64,000 nucleotides of DNA, taken from NCBI RefSeq assembly GCF_016907675.1, contig NZ_JAFBCJ010000001.1, forward strand, positions 3,224,001-3,288,000. The letters are read 5' to 3'. Position 1 is the stretch's first letter, and each line of letters opens with the position of its first letter. Positions 27,415-39,964 of this stretch are shown here, piece after piece. Position numbers and translations under genes: made by a program. This stretch comes from Geodermatophilus bullaregiensis. GTDB taxonomy: Bacteria; Actinomycetota; Actinomycetes; Mycobacteriales; Geodermatophilaceae. The notes beneath the pieces were generated by a model. That model was not told the DNA's origin and did not search any database. It worked only from the letters and a program-made list of their open reading frames with translations.

Positions 27415-27513
27415 GGAAAGACCGGTGCCCCAGCGCGCCGACGGACGTCGGGTGCTCCTCCCCGCTCGTGGGGAGGACAGTGCCGGACCAGCCGGTCAGA
27501 GGAGAAGCAGCAG

Positions 27514-30057
<2,544 letters not shown>

Positions 30058-30075
30058 CCGCCCGGCACGACCCGA

Positions 30076-30112
30076 CGAGGGCCGTCCCCCGCACCGCGGG
30101 GGGCGGCCCTCG
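30076..30112 (+). terminator. Strong clpC terminator hairpin
   Basis: A 17-bp stem (30076-30092 with 30096-30112) has one G-T pair and a three-base ACC loop, beginning 18 bases after the clpC stop. Confidence 0.85.
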
Positions 30113-30138
30113 CCGCATCCCGGCGGCCGTTCCGGCGA

Positions 30139-30218
30139 CGATCAGGTGACCTGATCGTGGCGCGTCCTCCCCGGTCGCGCACGGTGCGGGAGGACGCGCT
30201 GCGGTGCGGGAGGACGCG
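30139..30218. repeat. Palindrome-plus-hairpin intergenic repeat, copy 1
   Basis: CGATCAGGTGACCTGATCG (30139-30157) is a near-perfect palindrome. It is followed by GCGTCCTCCC (30162-30171), which pairs with GGGAGGACGC (30188-30197). The right unit GGTGCGGGAGGACGCG is then repeated directly at 30203-30218. The same palindrome and GCGTCCT/AGGACGC arms occur at 44025-44104. Both copies lie between convergent genes, here clpC and mutY. Confidence 0.7.
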
Positions 30219-30227
30219 TGTCGGACG

Positions 30228-31172
30228 CTAGGCCGGGAGGGTGAACCGGCCGTCCGGGAGCTGCTCGAGCAGGCCGTCGGTGAGCAGGGAGTCCAGGCAG
30301 CGGGCGCGCTGGGCGGCGTCGTCCCAGGCGGCGTCCAGCGCCGCGGCGGGCACCGGGCCGTCCGCGGCCCGCAGGACGTCGAGCAGCCGGCCGCGCACCT
30401 GCCGGTCGGTGCCGGCGAAGCGCTGCACCCGGCGCGCGGGGCCGTCCGACGCCGGGCTGCCGGCCAGCCGCCAGGCGCACCGGTCCCGGACCGGGCACAC
30501 CCCGCAGCGCGGCGTCCGGGCCACGCAGACCAGCGCTCCCAGCTCCATGACGGCCACCGAGAAGCGCACCGCGCGGTCCCGGTCGGCCGGGGCCAGCGCC
30601 GCGACGTCGGTGAGGTCGGAGGCGCGGGCGGTCCCGGCCTCGGCCCGGCCGTGCACCAGCCGGGCGACCACCCGGCGCACGTTGGTGTCCACGACCGGCT
30701 GGGGCTGCCCGTGGCCGAAGCAGGCGACGGCGCGGGCGGTGTAGGTCCCGACGCCCGGCAGCGCCTCCAGGGCCGCGACGTCGGCCGGGACGGCGCCGCC
30801 GTGCCGCTCGGTGAGGGCGACGGCGGTCTCGCGCAGCCGCAGCGCCCGGCGCGGGTACCCGAGCTTGCCCCAGGCGCGGATGACCTCGGCCGGCGAGGCG
30901 GCGGCCAGGTCGGCGGGGGTGGGCCAGCGCGCCACCCAGTCCCGCCACACCGGCTCGACCCGCGCGACCGGCGTCTGCTGGAGCATCACCTCGCTCACCA
31001 GCACCGCCCACGGGTCCACGTCCGGGCGCCGCCACGGCAGGTCGCGCGCGGCGGTGTCGTACCAGTCGACGAGGGCGTCCCCGAGCCCGCCCCCTTCGGC
31101 GGCCGGGGGAGCTGCGGCGGGGCTGTCCACGGGGGTCCAGTGTGCCCGCCCGCCGGAGCGGCGTGCCGCCAT
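30228..31172 (-). CDS. mutY: A/G-specific adenine DNA glycosylase
   Basis: A 314-residue HhH-GPD glycosylase removing adenine mispaired with 8-oxoguanine. Catalytic Glu in SEVMLQQT, helix-hairpin-helix LPGVGTYTARAV, catalytic Asp in VVDTNVRR, and the 4Fe-4S loop with spacing C-x6-C-x2-C-x5-C (CVARTPRCGVCPVRDRC). The C-terminal region is short and shows no obvious full NUDIX-like domain. ATG 31172 is used, but the first 25 residues are Ala/Pro-rich and a later GTG is possible. It is divergent from a secreted-protein gene. Confidence 0.93.
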   Translation of the reverse strand: MAARRSGGRAHWTPVDSPAAAPPAAEGGGLGDALVDWYDTAARDLPWRRPDVDPWAVLVSEVMLQQTPVARVEPVWRDWVARWPTPADLAAASPAEVIRAWGKLGYPRRALRLRETAVALTERHGGAVPADVAALEALPGVGTYTARAVACFGHGQPQPVVDTNVRRVVARLVHGRAEAGTARASDLTDVAALAPADRDRAVRFSVAVMELGALVCVARTPRCGVCPVRDRCAWRLAGSPASDGPARRVQRFAGTDRQVRGRLLDVLRAADGPVPAAALDAAWDDAAQRARCLDSLLTDGLLEQLPDGRFTLPA

Positions 31173-31194
31173 GGGCGGGGGAGCGGTCCCCGAC

Positions 31195-31200
31195 TACGGT
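31195..31200 (+). promoter_or_regulatory. Probable -10 element (TACGGT), leaderless start at 31208
   Basis: TACGGT ends seven bases before GTG 31208 with no ribosome site between, as in several other genes of this window. Confidence 0.5.
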
Positions 31201-31207
31201 CGTCGGC

Positions 31208-31888
31208 GTGCTGCACCCGGTCGGGCCCCTGCCGGCCGCCGTCTACTGGCGGCGGCGGCTCCTGGTGCTGGTCCTCCTGCTGGCCCTGCTGGGCGGCGGG
31301 GGCTGGCTCGGGGTGGCCCTGCTGACCGGCTCGGACGGCGAGGCCGCGGCCGCGGAGGCGGCGCCGACGTCGGCGCCGGCCGGCACTCCCGCGCTCGACC
31401 GCGTGGTCCCGTCGCTGGCCAGCGTGCAGACGCCGACGCCGCCCACCGGTGCCCCTGCGCCCGCCCCGGCCGCGCCGGCGCCTCCGGTGCAGGAGGCCGG
31501 TGCCGTCTGCCGCGACGACGTCCTCGCCCTCGAGGTGCGCACGCCGGGCACGGTGCCGGCGGGCTCGCAGCCGGTCCTCGAGCTCGTCGTCACCAACACC
31601 GCGACCGTGCCGTGCACCCGTGTGCTCGACAAGGGCCTGCAGGAGATGGTGCTGCTCGACGCGGCGGGCAACCGGCTGTGGGGCAGCAACGACTGCTTCC
31701 CCGAGGCCAGCAGCGACACCCGCACGCTGGCGCCCGGCGAGCAGGTGGTGTTCCCGCTGACCTGGGGTGGGCTGACCAGCGAGCCGACCTGCACTGCCGA
31801 GCGGGTGCCGGTGGCGCCGGGGCAGTACGTGCTCCGCGCCCGGCTGGACACCAAGACCAGCCCCGACGCACCGCTGCAGATCACCTGA
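31208..31888 (+). CDS. Membrane-anchored extracellular protein of unknown function
   Basis: A 226-residue protein with an N-terminal hydrophobic helix (LLVLVLLLALLGGGGWLGVALL, about 16-37), a Pro/Ala/Thr-rich linker and a C-terminal beta-rich domain (about 98-226) with five cysteines. The phrases LELVVTNTATVPC and LAPGEQVVFPLTW recall BsuPI-like or other Ig-like extracellular domains; this is a weak resemblance only. The GTG start is supported by the TACGGT hexamer. The TGA stop is the first triplet of the second 208-bp repeat, so the natural end of the protein may have been fixed by that insertion. Confidence 0.7.
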   Translation: MLHPVGPLPAAVYWRRRLLVLVLLLALLGGGGWLGVALLTGSDGEAAAAEAAPTSAPAGTPALDRVVPSLASVQTPTPPTGAPAPAPAAPAPPVQEAGAVCRDDVLALEVRTPGTVPAGSQPVLELVVTNTATVPCTRVLDKGLQEMVLLDAAGNRLWGSNDCFPEASSDTRTLAPGEQVVFPLTWGGLTSEPTCTAERVPVAPGQYVLRARLDTKTSPDAPLQIT

Positions 31889-32093
31889 CAGCGGTGTGCC
31901 GATCGGTTGGCGGCCGTGGCCTCCGGCGCCGGCGGCGATGTGCGCTGAGGGCTCGTTCCGGAGACCGAGATGCGCCGTGGGCGCACACTGCTGCACGTCA
32001 CGCCTCCCACCGTGGTCAGCCGACCGGCACCTGCGCCCGCCGGCGTGCGAGCCCGGGCCAGCACCTGGCAACCAACGCGCACACCGCTGTGAG
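31886..32093 (+). repeat. 208-bp terminal-inverted-repeat element, copy 2 (MITE-like)
   Basis: Same length and orientation as the copy at 2681-2888, ungapped over all 208 bases. Here the ends CAGCGGTGTGC and GCACACCGCTG are perfect inverted repeats, flanked by TGA on both sides. The left TGA is again the stop codon of the gene before it. Differences from copy 1 are scattered substitutions. No protein-coding potential is supported. Confidence 0.78.
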
Positions 32094-32109
32094 ACCCCGG
32101 GACGACGAC

Positions 32110-32166
32110 GGCCCCTTGCAGGGTCCCGCCCCGAGCGTCAGCGACGGGTGGGGGACACGGGGGTCC
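32110..32166. terminator. Terminator-like nested hairpin downstream of disA
   Basis: GGCCCC near 32110 can pair with GGGGTCC near 32160, with further GC-rich pairing inside. On the minus strand it reads like the nested hairpins elsewhere (GGACCCCC ... GGGACCCTGCAAGGGGCC). It lies between the repeat and the disA stop. Confidence 0.5.
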
Positions 32167-32170
32167 TTCC

Positions 32171-33259
32171 TCAGCTGTAGCGGTCGAGGATCGAGGTCTC
32201 GGCCAGCCGGGAGAGCCCCTCGCGGATGCCGCGGGCGCGGGCCTCGCCGACGCCCTCCACGGCCAGCAGGTCCTCGATCGTGGCGGCCAGGAGCTTCTGC
32301 AGGCCGCCGAAGTGGTCCACCAGCCGGTCGATGATGCCGGCGGGCAGCCGCGGCACCCGGGCCAGCAGCCGGTAGCCGCGCGGGCTGACCGGGGAGTCCA
32401 GCGCCTCGGCCGAGGTGGGCAGCCCGTAGCAGCGGGACACCGCGGACAGGTCGAGCAGCTCGGTGGCCGACAGCGCCCGCAGGTCGGTGAGGACCTGCTC
32501 GATGCTCCGCGGCCGCCGCCCGACGCCGCCGGGCAGGTAGTCGCGGACCAGCAGCGCGCGGTCCTCCTCGACGCCGGCCAGCATCTCGTCGAGCTGCAGG
32601 GCCAGCAGCCGGCCGTCGGTGCCCAGCTCGACGACGAAGCCCTCGATCTCGTCGGCGATCCGCCGCACCATCTCCAGCCGCTGGCTGACGCTCATCGCGT
32701 CGCGGACGGTGACCAGGTCCTCGATCTCCAGCGCCGAGAGCGTGCTGGCCACCTCGTCGAGCCGCAGCTTGTAGCGCTCCAGCGCCGCGAGGGCCTGGTT
32801 GGCGCGGGCGAGGATCGTCGTCGGGTGCTCGAGGGTGTAGCGGCGGCCGGCCACGTAGACGCTGATGATGTGCATCGACTGGCTGACCGAGATCACCGGG
32901 AACCCGGTCTGCACGGCCACCCGCTCGGCGGTGCGGTGACGGGTGCCGGACTCCTCCGTGGGCACCGTCGGGTCGGGCATGAGGTGCACGCCGGCGCGCA
33001 CGATGCGCAGCCCGTCGGAGGAGAGGATGACCGCGCCGTCCATCTTGGCCAGCTCGCGCAGCCGGGTGGCCGACAGGGCGACGTCGAGGGCGAAGCCGCC
33101 GGTGCAGATGGACTCCACGACCCGGTCGTAGCCCAGCACGATCAGGGCCCCGGTCCGGCCGGCCAGGATGCGCTCCAGGCCGTCACGCAGCGCGGTCCCC
33201 GGGGCGATGCGGCCGAGGAGCTCCCTGAGGGCGACCTCGGAGTCCACAGCGGGGGGCAC
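32171..33259 (-). CDS. disA: DNA integrity scanning protein DisA (diadenylate cyclase)
   Basis: A 362-residue protein making cyclic-di-AMP from ATP while scanning DNA. The DAC domain has the catalytic DGA (KMDGAVILS) and RHRTAE in [13 protein letters not shown] helical linker follows, then a C-terminal helix-hairpin-helix domain ([19 protein letters not shown]). GTG 33259 is preferred over an upstream ATG because AGGAG lies seven bases before it and the length then fits the family. Placed downstream of radA, as in many Gram-positive bacteria, where RadA restrains DisA. Confidence 0.95.
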   Translation of the reverse strand: MPPAVDSEVALRELLGRIAPGTALRDGLERILAGRTGALIVLGYDRVVESICTGGFALDVALSATRLRELAKMDGAVILSSDGLRIVRAGVHLMPDPTVPTEESGTRHRTAERVAVQTGFPVISVSQSMHIISVYVAGRRYTLEHPTTILARANQALAALERYKLRLDEVASTLSALEIEDLVTVRDAMSVSQRLEMVRRIADEIEGFVVELGTDGRLLALQLDEMLAGVEEDRALLVRDYLPGGVGRRPRSIEQVLTDLRALSATELLDLSAVSRCYGLPTSAEALDSPVSPRGYRLLARVPRLPAGIIDRLVDHFGGLQKLLAATIEDLLAVEGVGEARARGIREGLSRLAETSILDRYS

Positions 33260-33391
33260 GGGCGCTCCTGACGTCGACGTGGTCCGGCGGCCGAGTCTAC
33301 GTGGCACGCCCACCGGCCGGTCGGCAGCGGGGTGCGGTGGGCGACGGCCGCCATCGGTCCGCCGCGGCCGGGCCCCGGGCCTCCGCCCGCC

Positions 33392-34765
33392 TCACCCGGG
33401 GAACAGCCCGGCCAGTGCCGCGCCCAGGTCGGGTACCTCCATCAGGCGGATGCCCTTGGGTGCCGGACCGGCGTCTGGCGGCACGAGCGCGAGGCGGTAC
33501 CCCTGGCGGGCGGCCTCGGCCAGCCGCCGGGCGGTGCCCCCGACCCGGCGGATCTCCCCGGACAGCCCCACCTCGCCGAGCGCGATCATGCCCTCGGGCA
33601 GCGGGGTGTCCCGCGACGCCGAGGCGATCGCCAGCGCCAGCGCGAGGTCGGCCGCCGGCTCGGCGATCTTGACCCCGCCGACCGAGGCGGCGAAGACGTC
33701 GGCGTCGGCCAGCCGGACCCCGCCGCGGCGCTCGACGACGGCGTTGACCATGGCCACCCGCTGGGAGTCCAGCCCGCTGACCGCCCGGCGGGGGGAGCCG
33801 CCGCCGGCGCTGGTGGCGACCAGCGCCTGCACCTCGGCCAGCAGCGGCCGGCTGCCCTCCATGGTGACGGTGACGCAGCTGCCGGGCACCGACGCGGTGC
33901 GGCGGGAGACGAACAGGTGCGAGGGGTCGGGGACGCCGACCACGCCGCCGTCGCCGATCTCGAAGCAGCCGATCTCGTCGGCCGGGCCGAACCGGTTCTT
34001 GGTGGCCCGCACCAGCCGGAGGGTGGAGTGCCGCTCGCCGTCGAAGGAGACGACGACGTCGACCAGGTGCTCCAGCGCCCGCGGGCCGGCGATCGCACCG
34101 TCCTTGGTGACGTGCCCGACGAGGATGGTGGTCATCGCCCGGGACTTCGCGACGGCGGTCAGCGCGGTGGCCACGGCGCGCACCTGCGAGGCCCCGCCGT
34201 CGGTGCCGTCGACGGCGGGGGAGCGGACCGTCTGCACGCTGTCGAGGACCAGGAGCGTCGGCGCCACCTGCTCGACGTGCGCCAGCACGGCCGACAGCTC
34301 GGTCTCGGCGGCCAGGTACAGCCGGTCGTGCAGGGCGTCGATGCGCTCGGCGCGCAGTCGCACCTGGGCCGCGGACTCCTCGCCGGAGACCACCAGCGTC
34401 GGGCCGTTGCTGGCCGCCACCCGGTGCGCGACCTCGAGCAGCAGCGTGGACTTGCCCACCCCGGGCTCCCCGGCGACGAGCACGACCGCGCCGGGCACCA
34501 GGCCGCCGCCCAGCACCCGGTCGAACTCGGCGATGCCGGTGGGGACCGCGCGCGCACCGGTCAGCTCGACCTGCGCGATCGGCCGGGCGGGGGCGGTGAC
34601 CGGGCCGGCCGCGACCGCCCGCAGCGCGGCCGCCGGCGGACCGGCCTCCTGCAGCGTCCCCCAGGCCTGGCACTCGGGGCAGCGCCCCATCCACTTCGCC
34701 GAGGCGTAGCCGCACTCGGTGCAGCGGTGGGCGGGACGTGCGGACTTCACACCGGAGGGAGGCAC
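33392..34765 (-). CDS. radA: DNA repair protein RadA (Sms)
   Basis: A 457-residue RecA-like helicase for branch migration in recombination. Zinc finger CxxC...CxxC (CTECGY and CPECQ, about 15-31), Walker A GEPGVGKST, the RadA-specific KNRFG motif, and a C-terminal Lon-protease-like domain (from about SGLDSQRVAMVNAV). ATG 34765 fits the N-terminal zinc finger. It is in the same orientation as disA, separated by 132 bp with no clear extra feature. Confidence 0.96.
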   Translation of the reverse strand: MPPSGVKSARPAHRCTECGYASAKWMGRCPECQAWGTLQEAGPPAAALRAVAAGPVTAPARPIAQVELTGARAVPTGIAEFDRVLGGGLVPGAVVLVAGEPGVGKSTLLLEVAHRVAASNGPTLVVSGEESAAQVRLRAERIDALHDRLYLAAETELSAVLAHVEQVAPTLLVLDSVQTVRSPAVDGTDGGASQVRAVATALTAVAKSRAMTTILVGHVTKDGAIAGPRALEHLVDVVVSFDGERHSTLRLVRATKNRFGPADEIGCFEIGDGGVVGVPDPSHLFVSRRTASVPGSCVTVTMEGSRPLLAEVQALVATSAGGGSPRRAVSGLDSQRVAMVNAVVERRGGVRLADADVFAASVGGVKIAEPAADLALALAIASASRDTPLPEGMIALGEVGLSGEIRRVGGTARRLAEAARQGYRLALVPPDAGPAPKGIRLMEVPDLGAALAGLFPG

Positions 34766-34810
34766 ACCGCCACGGTAGGTGCGGCCACCGACACTCCCCG
34801 GGAGGCCACG

Positions 34811-34860
34811 GCCCCCTACAGGGGACCGCCGCGGGCCTGCGAGCGGTGGGGCGCGGGGTC
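34811..34860. terminator. Nested hairpin between lpqE-like gene and radA
   Basis: On the minus strand this follows the lipoprotein stop. GCCCC near 34811 can pair with GGGGTC near 34856, with an inner CCGCCGC/GCGGTGG stem. Another copy of the recurring family. Confidence 0.5.
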
Positions 34861-34861
34861 C

Positions 34862-35572
34862 CTACTCCGCCTCGGTGTTGGGCTCGTCGGACTCTTCCTC
34901 GGTGTCGAAGTGGAAGGGCTCGGCGCGCTCGAGCTCCTCCTCGGGACCGGCCACGACCACCTGGGTGGTGATCTCGCCGGCCTGCTCGAAGGTGAACGTC
35001 AGCGTCAGGTCCTGCCCCGGCGTCAGCGGCTCGGTGAGGTCCTGCAGCGTGATCGTCGAGCCGTCCTCGCGGCCGACGAAGAGCGAGGAGTCCGCGGGGA
35101 TCTCCAGGGCCAGCTCCGAGCTCGCCTCCGGGGAGGGACTGCTGGTCGGCGCGGACGGCGCGGACGGCGTCGCGGGCGTCGGGCTCCCGGGCGTGGCGCC
35201 GGTGGAGCCCGGTGTCGGGGTGGCCGTGGGCTGGTTGCCGGGCGGGGAGGACGGCGAGGGTGTGGGGCCGGTGCCGGCCACCTGCAGCCCGCTGAAGCCC
35301 TCGCCCTCGATGCCGGTCAGGGTCTCGGTCTCGTTGGAGGCGTTGACGATGGTGACGATCAGCTCGGCGTCGTCCCCCTCCTCGTACCGGCCCTCCTCGG
35401 GGTAGGCGAGCAGGACCTGCCGCAGCAGGACGTCCTCGACCTGGGCCTGGGGGCCGACCTTGTCGCGGTCCTGGGTGCCGGTCTGCGAGACCTGGCCGGC
35501 GCTGCACGCACCGAGCGCGACCGGGCTGACGACGAGGGCACCCACGACGGTGGCGCGCAGCGCGCGGTTCAC
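34862..35572 (-). CDS. lpqE: LpqE-type secreted lipoprotein
   Basis: A 236-residue lipoprotein. Signal peptide with lipobox VALGACS, a beta-sandwich region with NASNETETLTGIEG, a Pro/Ser/Thr-rich insert (about 105-150), and a second beta part ending in an acidic tail. Its place directly upstream of radA-disA matches LpqE of M. tuberculosis (from memory), and it may be related to the PCuAC copper-chaperone-like fold; metal binding is not evident here. GTG 35572 has GGAGG upstream. The symbol is given by position and general likeness. Confidence 0.7.
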   Translation of the reverse strand: MNRALRATVVGALVVSPVALGACSAGQVSQTGTQDRDKVGPQAQVEDVLLRQVLLAYPEEGRYEEGDDAELIVTIVNASNETETLTGIEGEGFSGLQVAGTGPTPSPSSPPGNQPTATPTPGSTGATPGSPTPATPSAPSAPTSSPSPEASSELALEIPADSSLFVGREDGSTITLQDLTEPLTPGQDLTLTFTFEQAGEITTQVVVAGPEEELERAEPFHFDTEEESDEPNTEAE

Positions 35573-35677
35573 AGCGGTCGACCTCCAGCGAGCACGTGCA
35601 CGGCCACCGCGAGTTCGGTGGCCGAGTCGCGCCGAGCCTAACGGTCGCCCCACGATGTCCGCCGGGAGGTGAGGTCG

Positions 35678-37252
35678 ATGGGTCACCCCGGTCGCGGCTC
35701 GGCCGGCGCCGGCGCGGAGGAGCGGGACCCGGCGCTGGCCGACTTCCCCGAACGGGCCCCGGGCACCCGCCGGTGGACCTTCGCCGACCAGCTCGGCCCC
35801 CACTTCCTCGACGCGCCCGACCAGCCGGTCCTGCTCGTCGAGTCGAAAGCCGTCTTCGCTCGCCGCCGCTTCCACCGGCAGAAGGCGCACCTGGTCCTGT
35901 CCGCGCTGCGCCACCGGGCCGCCGAGCTGGGCGAGCAGGCGCACCTGCACCAGGTCACCACCTACGCCGAGGCGCTCGACCGGTACGGGGAGCCCCTGTC
36001 GGTGTGCGCGCCCACCACCTGGAGCAGCCGCGACCACGTGCTGCGCCGTCCCGGCCTGCAGGTGCTCGCCGCCCGCGGGTTCGTCAGCAGCCAGGGCGAG
36101 TTCGCCCGCTGGGCCGAGGGGCGCGGCGGCCGGCGGCTGCTGATGGAGGACTTCTACCGCGACGCCCGCCGCCGGCTCGGCGTCCTGATGGACGGCGCCG
36201 AGCCGCTGGGCGGGCGGTGGAACTTCGACCAGGACAACCGCGAGCCCCCGCCGCGGGACGGCCGCTCGCCGGCGCCGGAGCCGTGGTGGCCGGCCGAGGA
36301 CGAGATCGACGAGCAGGTCCGCGCCGACCTCGACCGCTGGGAGGCCGACGGCGAGGTCTCCTTCGTCGGCGACGACGGCCCGCGGCTGTTCCCCGTCACC
36401 CGCGAGGAGGCGCTCACCCGGCTGTCGGACTTCCTCACGACGCGGCTGGGCGTCTTCGGCCCGCACGAGGACGCGATGCTCGCCGGCGAGCGCTGGCTGG
36501 CGCACTCGCTGCTGTCGCCGGCGATGAACCTCGGCCTGCTCGACCCGCTGGAGGTCGTGCACGCCGCCGAGGACACCGCCCGCGCCCGCGCCGCCGACGG
36601 CGACCCGCTGCCGCTCAACAGCGTCGAGGGCTTCATCCGCCAGGTCATGGGCTGGCGGGACTACATCTGGCACACCTACTGGCACTTCGGCCGGCACTAC
36701 CGGCACGCCAACCACCTGCGGGCCACCGAGCCGGTGCCGCGGTGGATGGCCGACCTCGACGACGGCGCCGTCGACGCCGCGTGCCTCGGAGGCGTCCTCG
36801 GGGACCTGCGCCGCGACGGGTGGGTGCACCACATCCCGCGGCTGATGGTGTTGGGCAACTACGCGCTGCAGCGCGGCATCGACCCGCTGGCGATGACCGA
36901 CTGGTTCCACCGCACGTTCGTCGACGGCTACGACTGGGTGATGGTGGCCAACGTCGTCGGCATGAGCCAGCACGGCGACGGCGGGGCGCTGGCCACCAAG
37001 CCCTACGCCGCCGGCGGCGCCTACATCGACCGGATGAGCGACTACTGCGGCGGCTGCCCCTACGACCCCAGGAAGCGCCTGGGCGACGACGCCTGCCCCT
37101 ACACCGCGGGCTACTGGGCCTTCCTCGAGCGCAACCGCGAGCGGCTGGCCGGCAACCAGCGCATGCGCCGTCCGCTGCAGGGCCTGGACCGGCTCAAGGA
37201 CCTCCCGCTCGTCGTCGAGCAGGAGGCCGCCCGCGGCACCGCCGCCCCCTGA
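35678..37252 (+). CDS. Fe-S bacterial cryptochrome/photolyase (FeS-BCP, PhrB-like)
   Basis: A 524-residue flavoprotein of the prokaryotic 6-4 photolyase branch, which repairs UV 6-4 lesions in light. Markers are the RWTFADQLGPHF N-terminus (lumazine/Rossmann domain), GFIRQVMGWRDYIW, the FAD region KPYAAGGAYIDRMSDYC and the cluster cysteines CGGCPYDPRKRLGDDACP plus one Cys about 90 residues earlier (DAACLGG). ATG 35678 follows GGGAGGTGAGG; GTG 35669 is an alternative. It sits beside radA and disA but runs on the opposite strand from them. Confidence 0.93.
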   Translation: MGHPGRGSAGAGAEERDPALADFPERAPGTRRWTFADQLGPHFLDAPDQPVLLVESKAVFARRRFHRQKAHLVLSALRHRAAELGEQAHLHQVTTYAEALDRYGEPLSVCAPTTWSSRDHVLRRPGLQVLAARGFVSSQGEFARWAEGRGGRRLLMEDFYRDARRRLGVLMDGAEPLGGRWNFDQDNREPPPRDGRSPAPEPWWPAEDEIDEQVRADLDRWEADGEVSFVGDDGPRLFPVTREEALTRLSDFLTTRLGVFGPHEDAMLAGERWLAHSLLSPAMNLGLLDPLEVVHAAEDTARARAADGDPLPLNSVEGFIRQVMGWRDYIWHTYWHFGRHYRHANHLRATEPVPRWMADLDDGAVDAACLGGVLGDLRRDGWVHHIPRLMVLGNYALQRGIDPLAMTDWFHRTFVDGYDWVMVANVVGMSQHGDGGALATKPYAAGGAYIDRMSDYCGGCPYDPRKRLGDDACPYTAGYWAFLERNRERLAGNQRMRRPLQGLDRLKDLPLVVEQEAARGTAAP

Positions 37253-37351
37253 GCACCCCCGGCCCCCGCCGCCCGTCCGGGGGACGGCGGTCCAGTTCCG
37301 CACCGCGGCTGCCGATGCCTCCCGCACACGGGATCTCGGTGGGAGGTGCGG

Positions 37352-37980
37352 ATGGCGACGGGTCCGGCGTTCGACGACGTCCTCGCGGCGGCCCAGGCGG
37401 GCGCCGCGTGGGCCTTCGAGGTGCTCTACCGGGACCTGTCCCCGGCGGTCACCGGATACCTGCGGCTGCACGGGGCGCTCGACCCCGACGACCTGGCCAG
37501 CGAGACCTTCCTCGCCGTCTTCCGCGGCCTGGGCGGCTTCACCGGGGACGAGGACGCGCTGCGCTCCTGGGTGTTCACCATCGCCCACCGCCGGCTGGTC
37601 GACGACTGGCGCCGCCGCAGCCGCCGTCCGCAGCTGGCCGACGACGCCGGCGACTGCCTGCCCGAGACACCCGGCGGCGACGTGGAGGACGACGTCCTCA
37701 CCCGCCTGGGCACCGAGGCCGTGCACCGCACGTGCGCCGGACTGCCGGCCGACCAGCGCTCGGTCCTGCTGCTGCGGGTGCTCGCCGACCTCACCGTCGA
37801 GCAGGTCGCCGAGGTCATGGGCCGGTCCGTCGGCTCGGTCAAGGCGCTCCAGCGGCGCGGGCTGCGCCGGCTGCGCGCCCAGCTCGAGCCGGCCGGCACC
37901 CCCCGGACGGGTGGGACGGCTGGGACGGCGGACGGGACGTGCGCACCCCTTCCCACCCGTCCGGCGATGACGGGAGCGAG

Positions 37981-37984
<4 letters not shown>
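37352..37984 (+). CDS. ECF-family RNA polymerase sigma factor
   Basis: A 210-residue sigma-70 family protein. Region 2 spans about 15-85 (DPDDLASETFLAVFRGL, RSWVFTIAHRRLVDDWRRR); region 4 spans about 128-180 (PADQRSVLLLRVLADLTVEQVAEVMGRS with KALQRRGLRRLR). It recruits RNA polymerase to a stress or envelope regulon; the target promoter is not recognised. ATG 37352 follows GGGAGG. The TGA overlaps the next ATG (ATGA), the usual coupling of a sigma factor to its regulator. Confidence 0.92.
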
Positions 37985-38970
<986 letters not shown>

Positions 38971-38975
38971 GCCAC

Positions 38976-39009
38976 GGCGGGGCCGCGTTCAGGTGAGCGC
39001 GGCCCCGCC
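38976..39009. terminator. Bidirectional terminator overlapping the UbiA-like gene end
   Basis: GGCGGGGCCGCG (38976-38987) pairs perfectly with CGCGGCCCCGCC (38998-39009). The ten-base loop contains the stop codon of the minus-strand prenyltransferase and the right arm lies in its last codons. Confidence 0.75.
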
Positions 39010-39843
39010 GGCCAGCAGCAGCACCACGTCCAGGACGGTCAGCAGCAGCACCGCCGGGAAGGCCAGCCGGCGGAAGCGGTCCGTGCCGGCCAGCGCCGCG
39101 ACGGCGACCGCCGGCACCGCGAGCACCAGCCCGGCCCAGCCCCACCACGCCGGCGGACCGTCCGGGCCGAGGACCAGCACCAGCGATGCCGTCCCGAGCA
39201 GCAGGGCCCCGACGGCCGCCGAGACCCGCGCGCCCAGCCGGTGCGGCAGCCCGCGGACCCCGGTGGCGAGGTCCTCCTCCATGTCGGGCGCGACGTTGGC
39301 CAGGTGCGCCGCGGCGCCCAGCGCCGCTCCGGCGGCGGGCAGCCACCACGGCGCCGCCGGTGCGCCCGGCGCCGCGGCCACCACCCCGGCCGGCAGCGCG
39401 CCGAAACCGGTCAGGTAGGGCAGTCCCGAGGCCGCGGTCCGCTTCAGTCCGGCGTTGTAGGCCCACCCGCTGGCCACCAGGACCAGCAGCAGCAGGCCGG
39501 GGACCGGGCCGAGCAGCAGCGAGAGCACGACGGCCGCGGCGGCCGCCGCGAGCGCCGCCGTGCGCAGCACCGCGGGGTCCACCGCACCCTGCACGACCGG
39601 CTTGTCGGCCCGCGCGACGGCGCGGTCTCGGTCGGCGTCGAGCCAGTCGTTGCTCCACCCGATGGACGCCTGACCTGCGAGGACGGCCAGCCCCACGAGC
39701 GTCACCCGCCCGGCGGACAGCTGCGCGGCGACCGCCAGCAGGGTCGCGACCGCGGTCACCGCGAGCGCCGGCGGGGCGTGCGTGGCGCGCACGAGGGCCC
39801 CGACGGACGACGTCCGCGAGCGGTGCGCACGCACACCGACCAC
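38989..39843 (-). CDS. UbiA-family prenyltransferase
   Basis: A 284-residue membrane protein with about eight to nine helices. The first prenyl-diphosphate motif is SNDWLDADRDRAVARADKP (NDxxDxxxD), and a second acidic motif occurs in NVAPDMEEDLATG. UbiA enzymes attach prenyl chains to aromatic acceptors or make related lipids; the acceptor is not recognisable and no quinone gene is adjacent. GTG 39843 is used, with GGGGAGGGG about a dozen bases upstream. It diverges from carD. Confidence 0.87.
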   Translation of the reverse strand: MVGVRAHRSRTSSVGALVRATHAPPALAVTAVATLLAVAAQLSAGRVTLVGLAVLAGQASIGWSNDWLDADRDRAVARADKPVVQGAVDPAVLRTAALAAAAAAVVLSLLLGPVPGLLLLVLVASGWAYNAGLKRTAASGLPYLTGFGALPAGVVAAAPGAPAAPWWLPAAGAALGAAAHLANVAPDMEEDLATGVRGLPHRLGARVSAAVGALLLGTASLVLVLGPDGPPAWWGWAGLVLAVPAVAVAALAGTDRFRRLAFPAVLLLTVLDVVLLLAGGAALT

Positions 39844-39931
39844 GCTGTGTCAACCCCTCCCCGGTACTTCACCAGGCCTCTGACCTGCGCATATGAGATG
39901 ACGGCTCTGTCCGGACGTCAGTCTGCCGTGC

Positions 39932-39937
39932 TAACCT
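39932..39937 (+). promoter_or_regulatory. Probable carD -10 element (TAACCT)
   Basis: TAACCT lies about 28 bases before the carD ATG; GAAAGGGG (39946-39953) is the ribosome site. Confidence 0.5.
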
Positions 39938-39964
39938 GGGGACAGCGAAAGGGGTCACACACAC

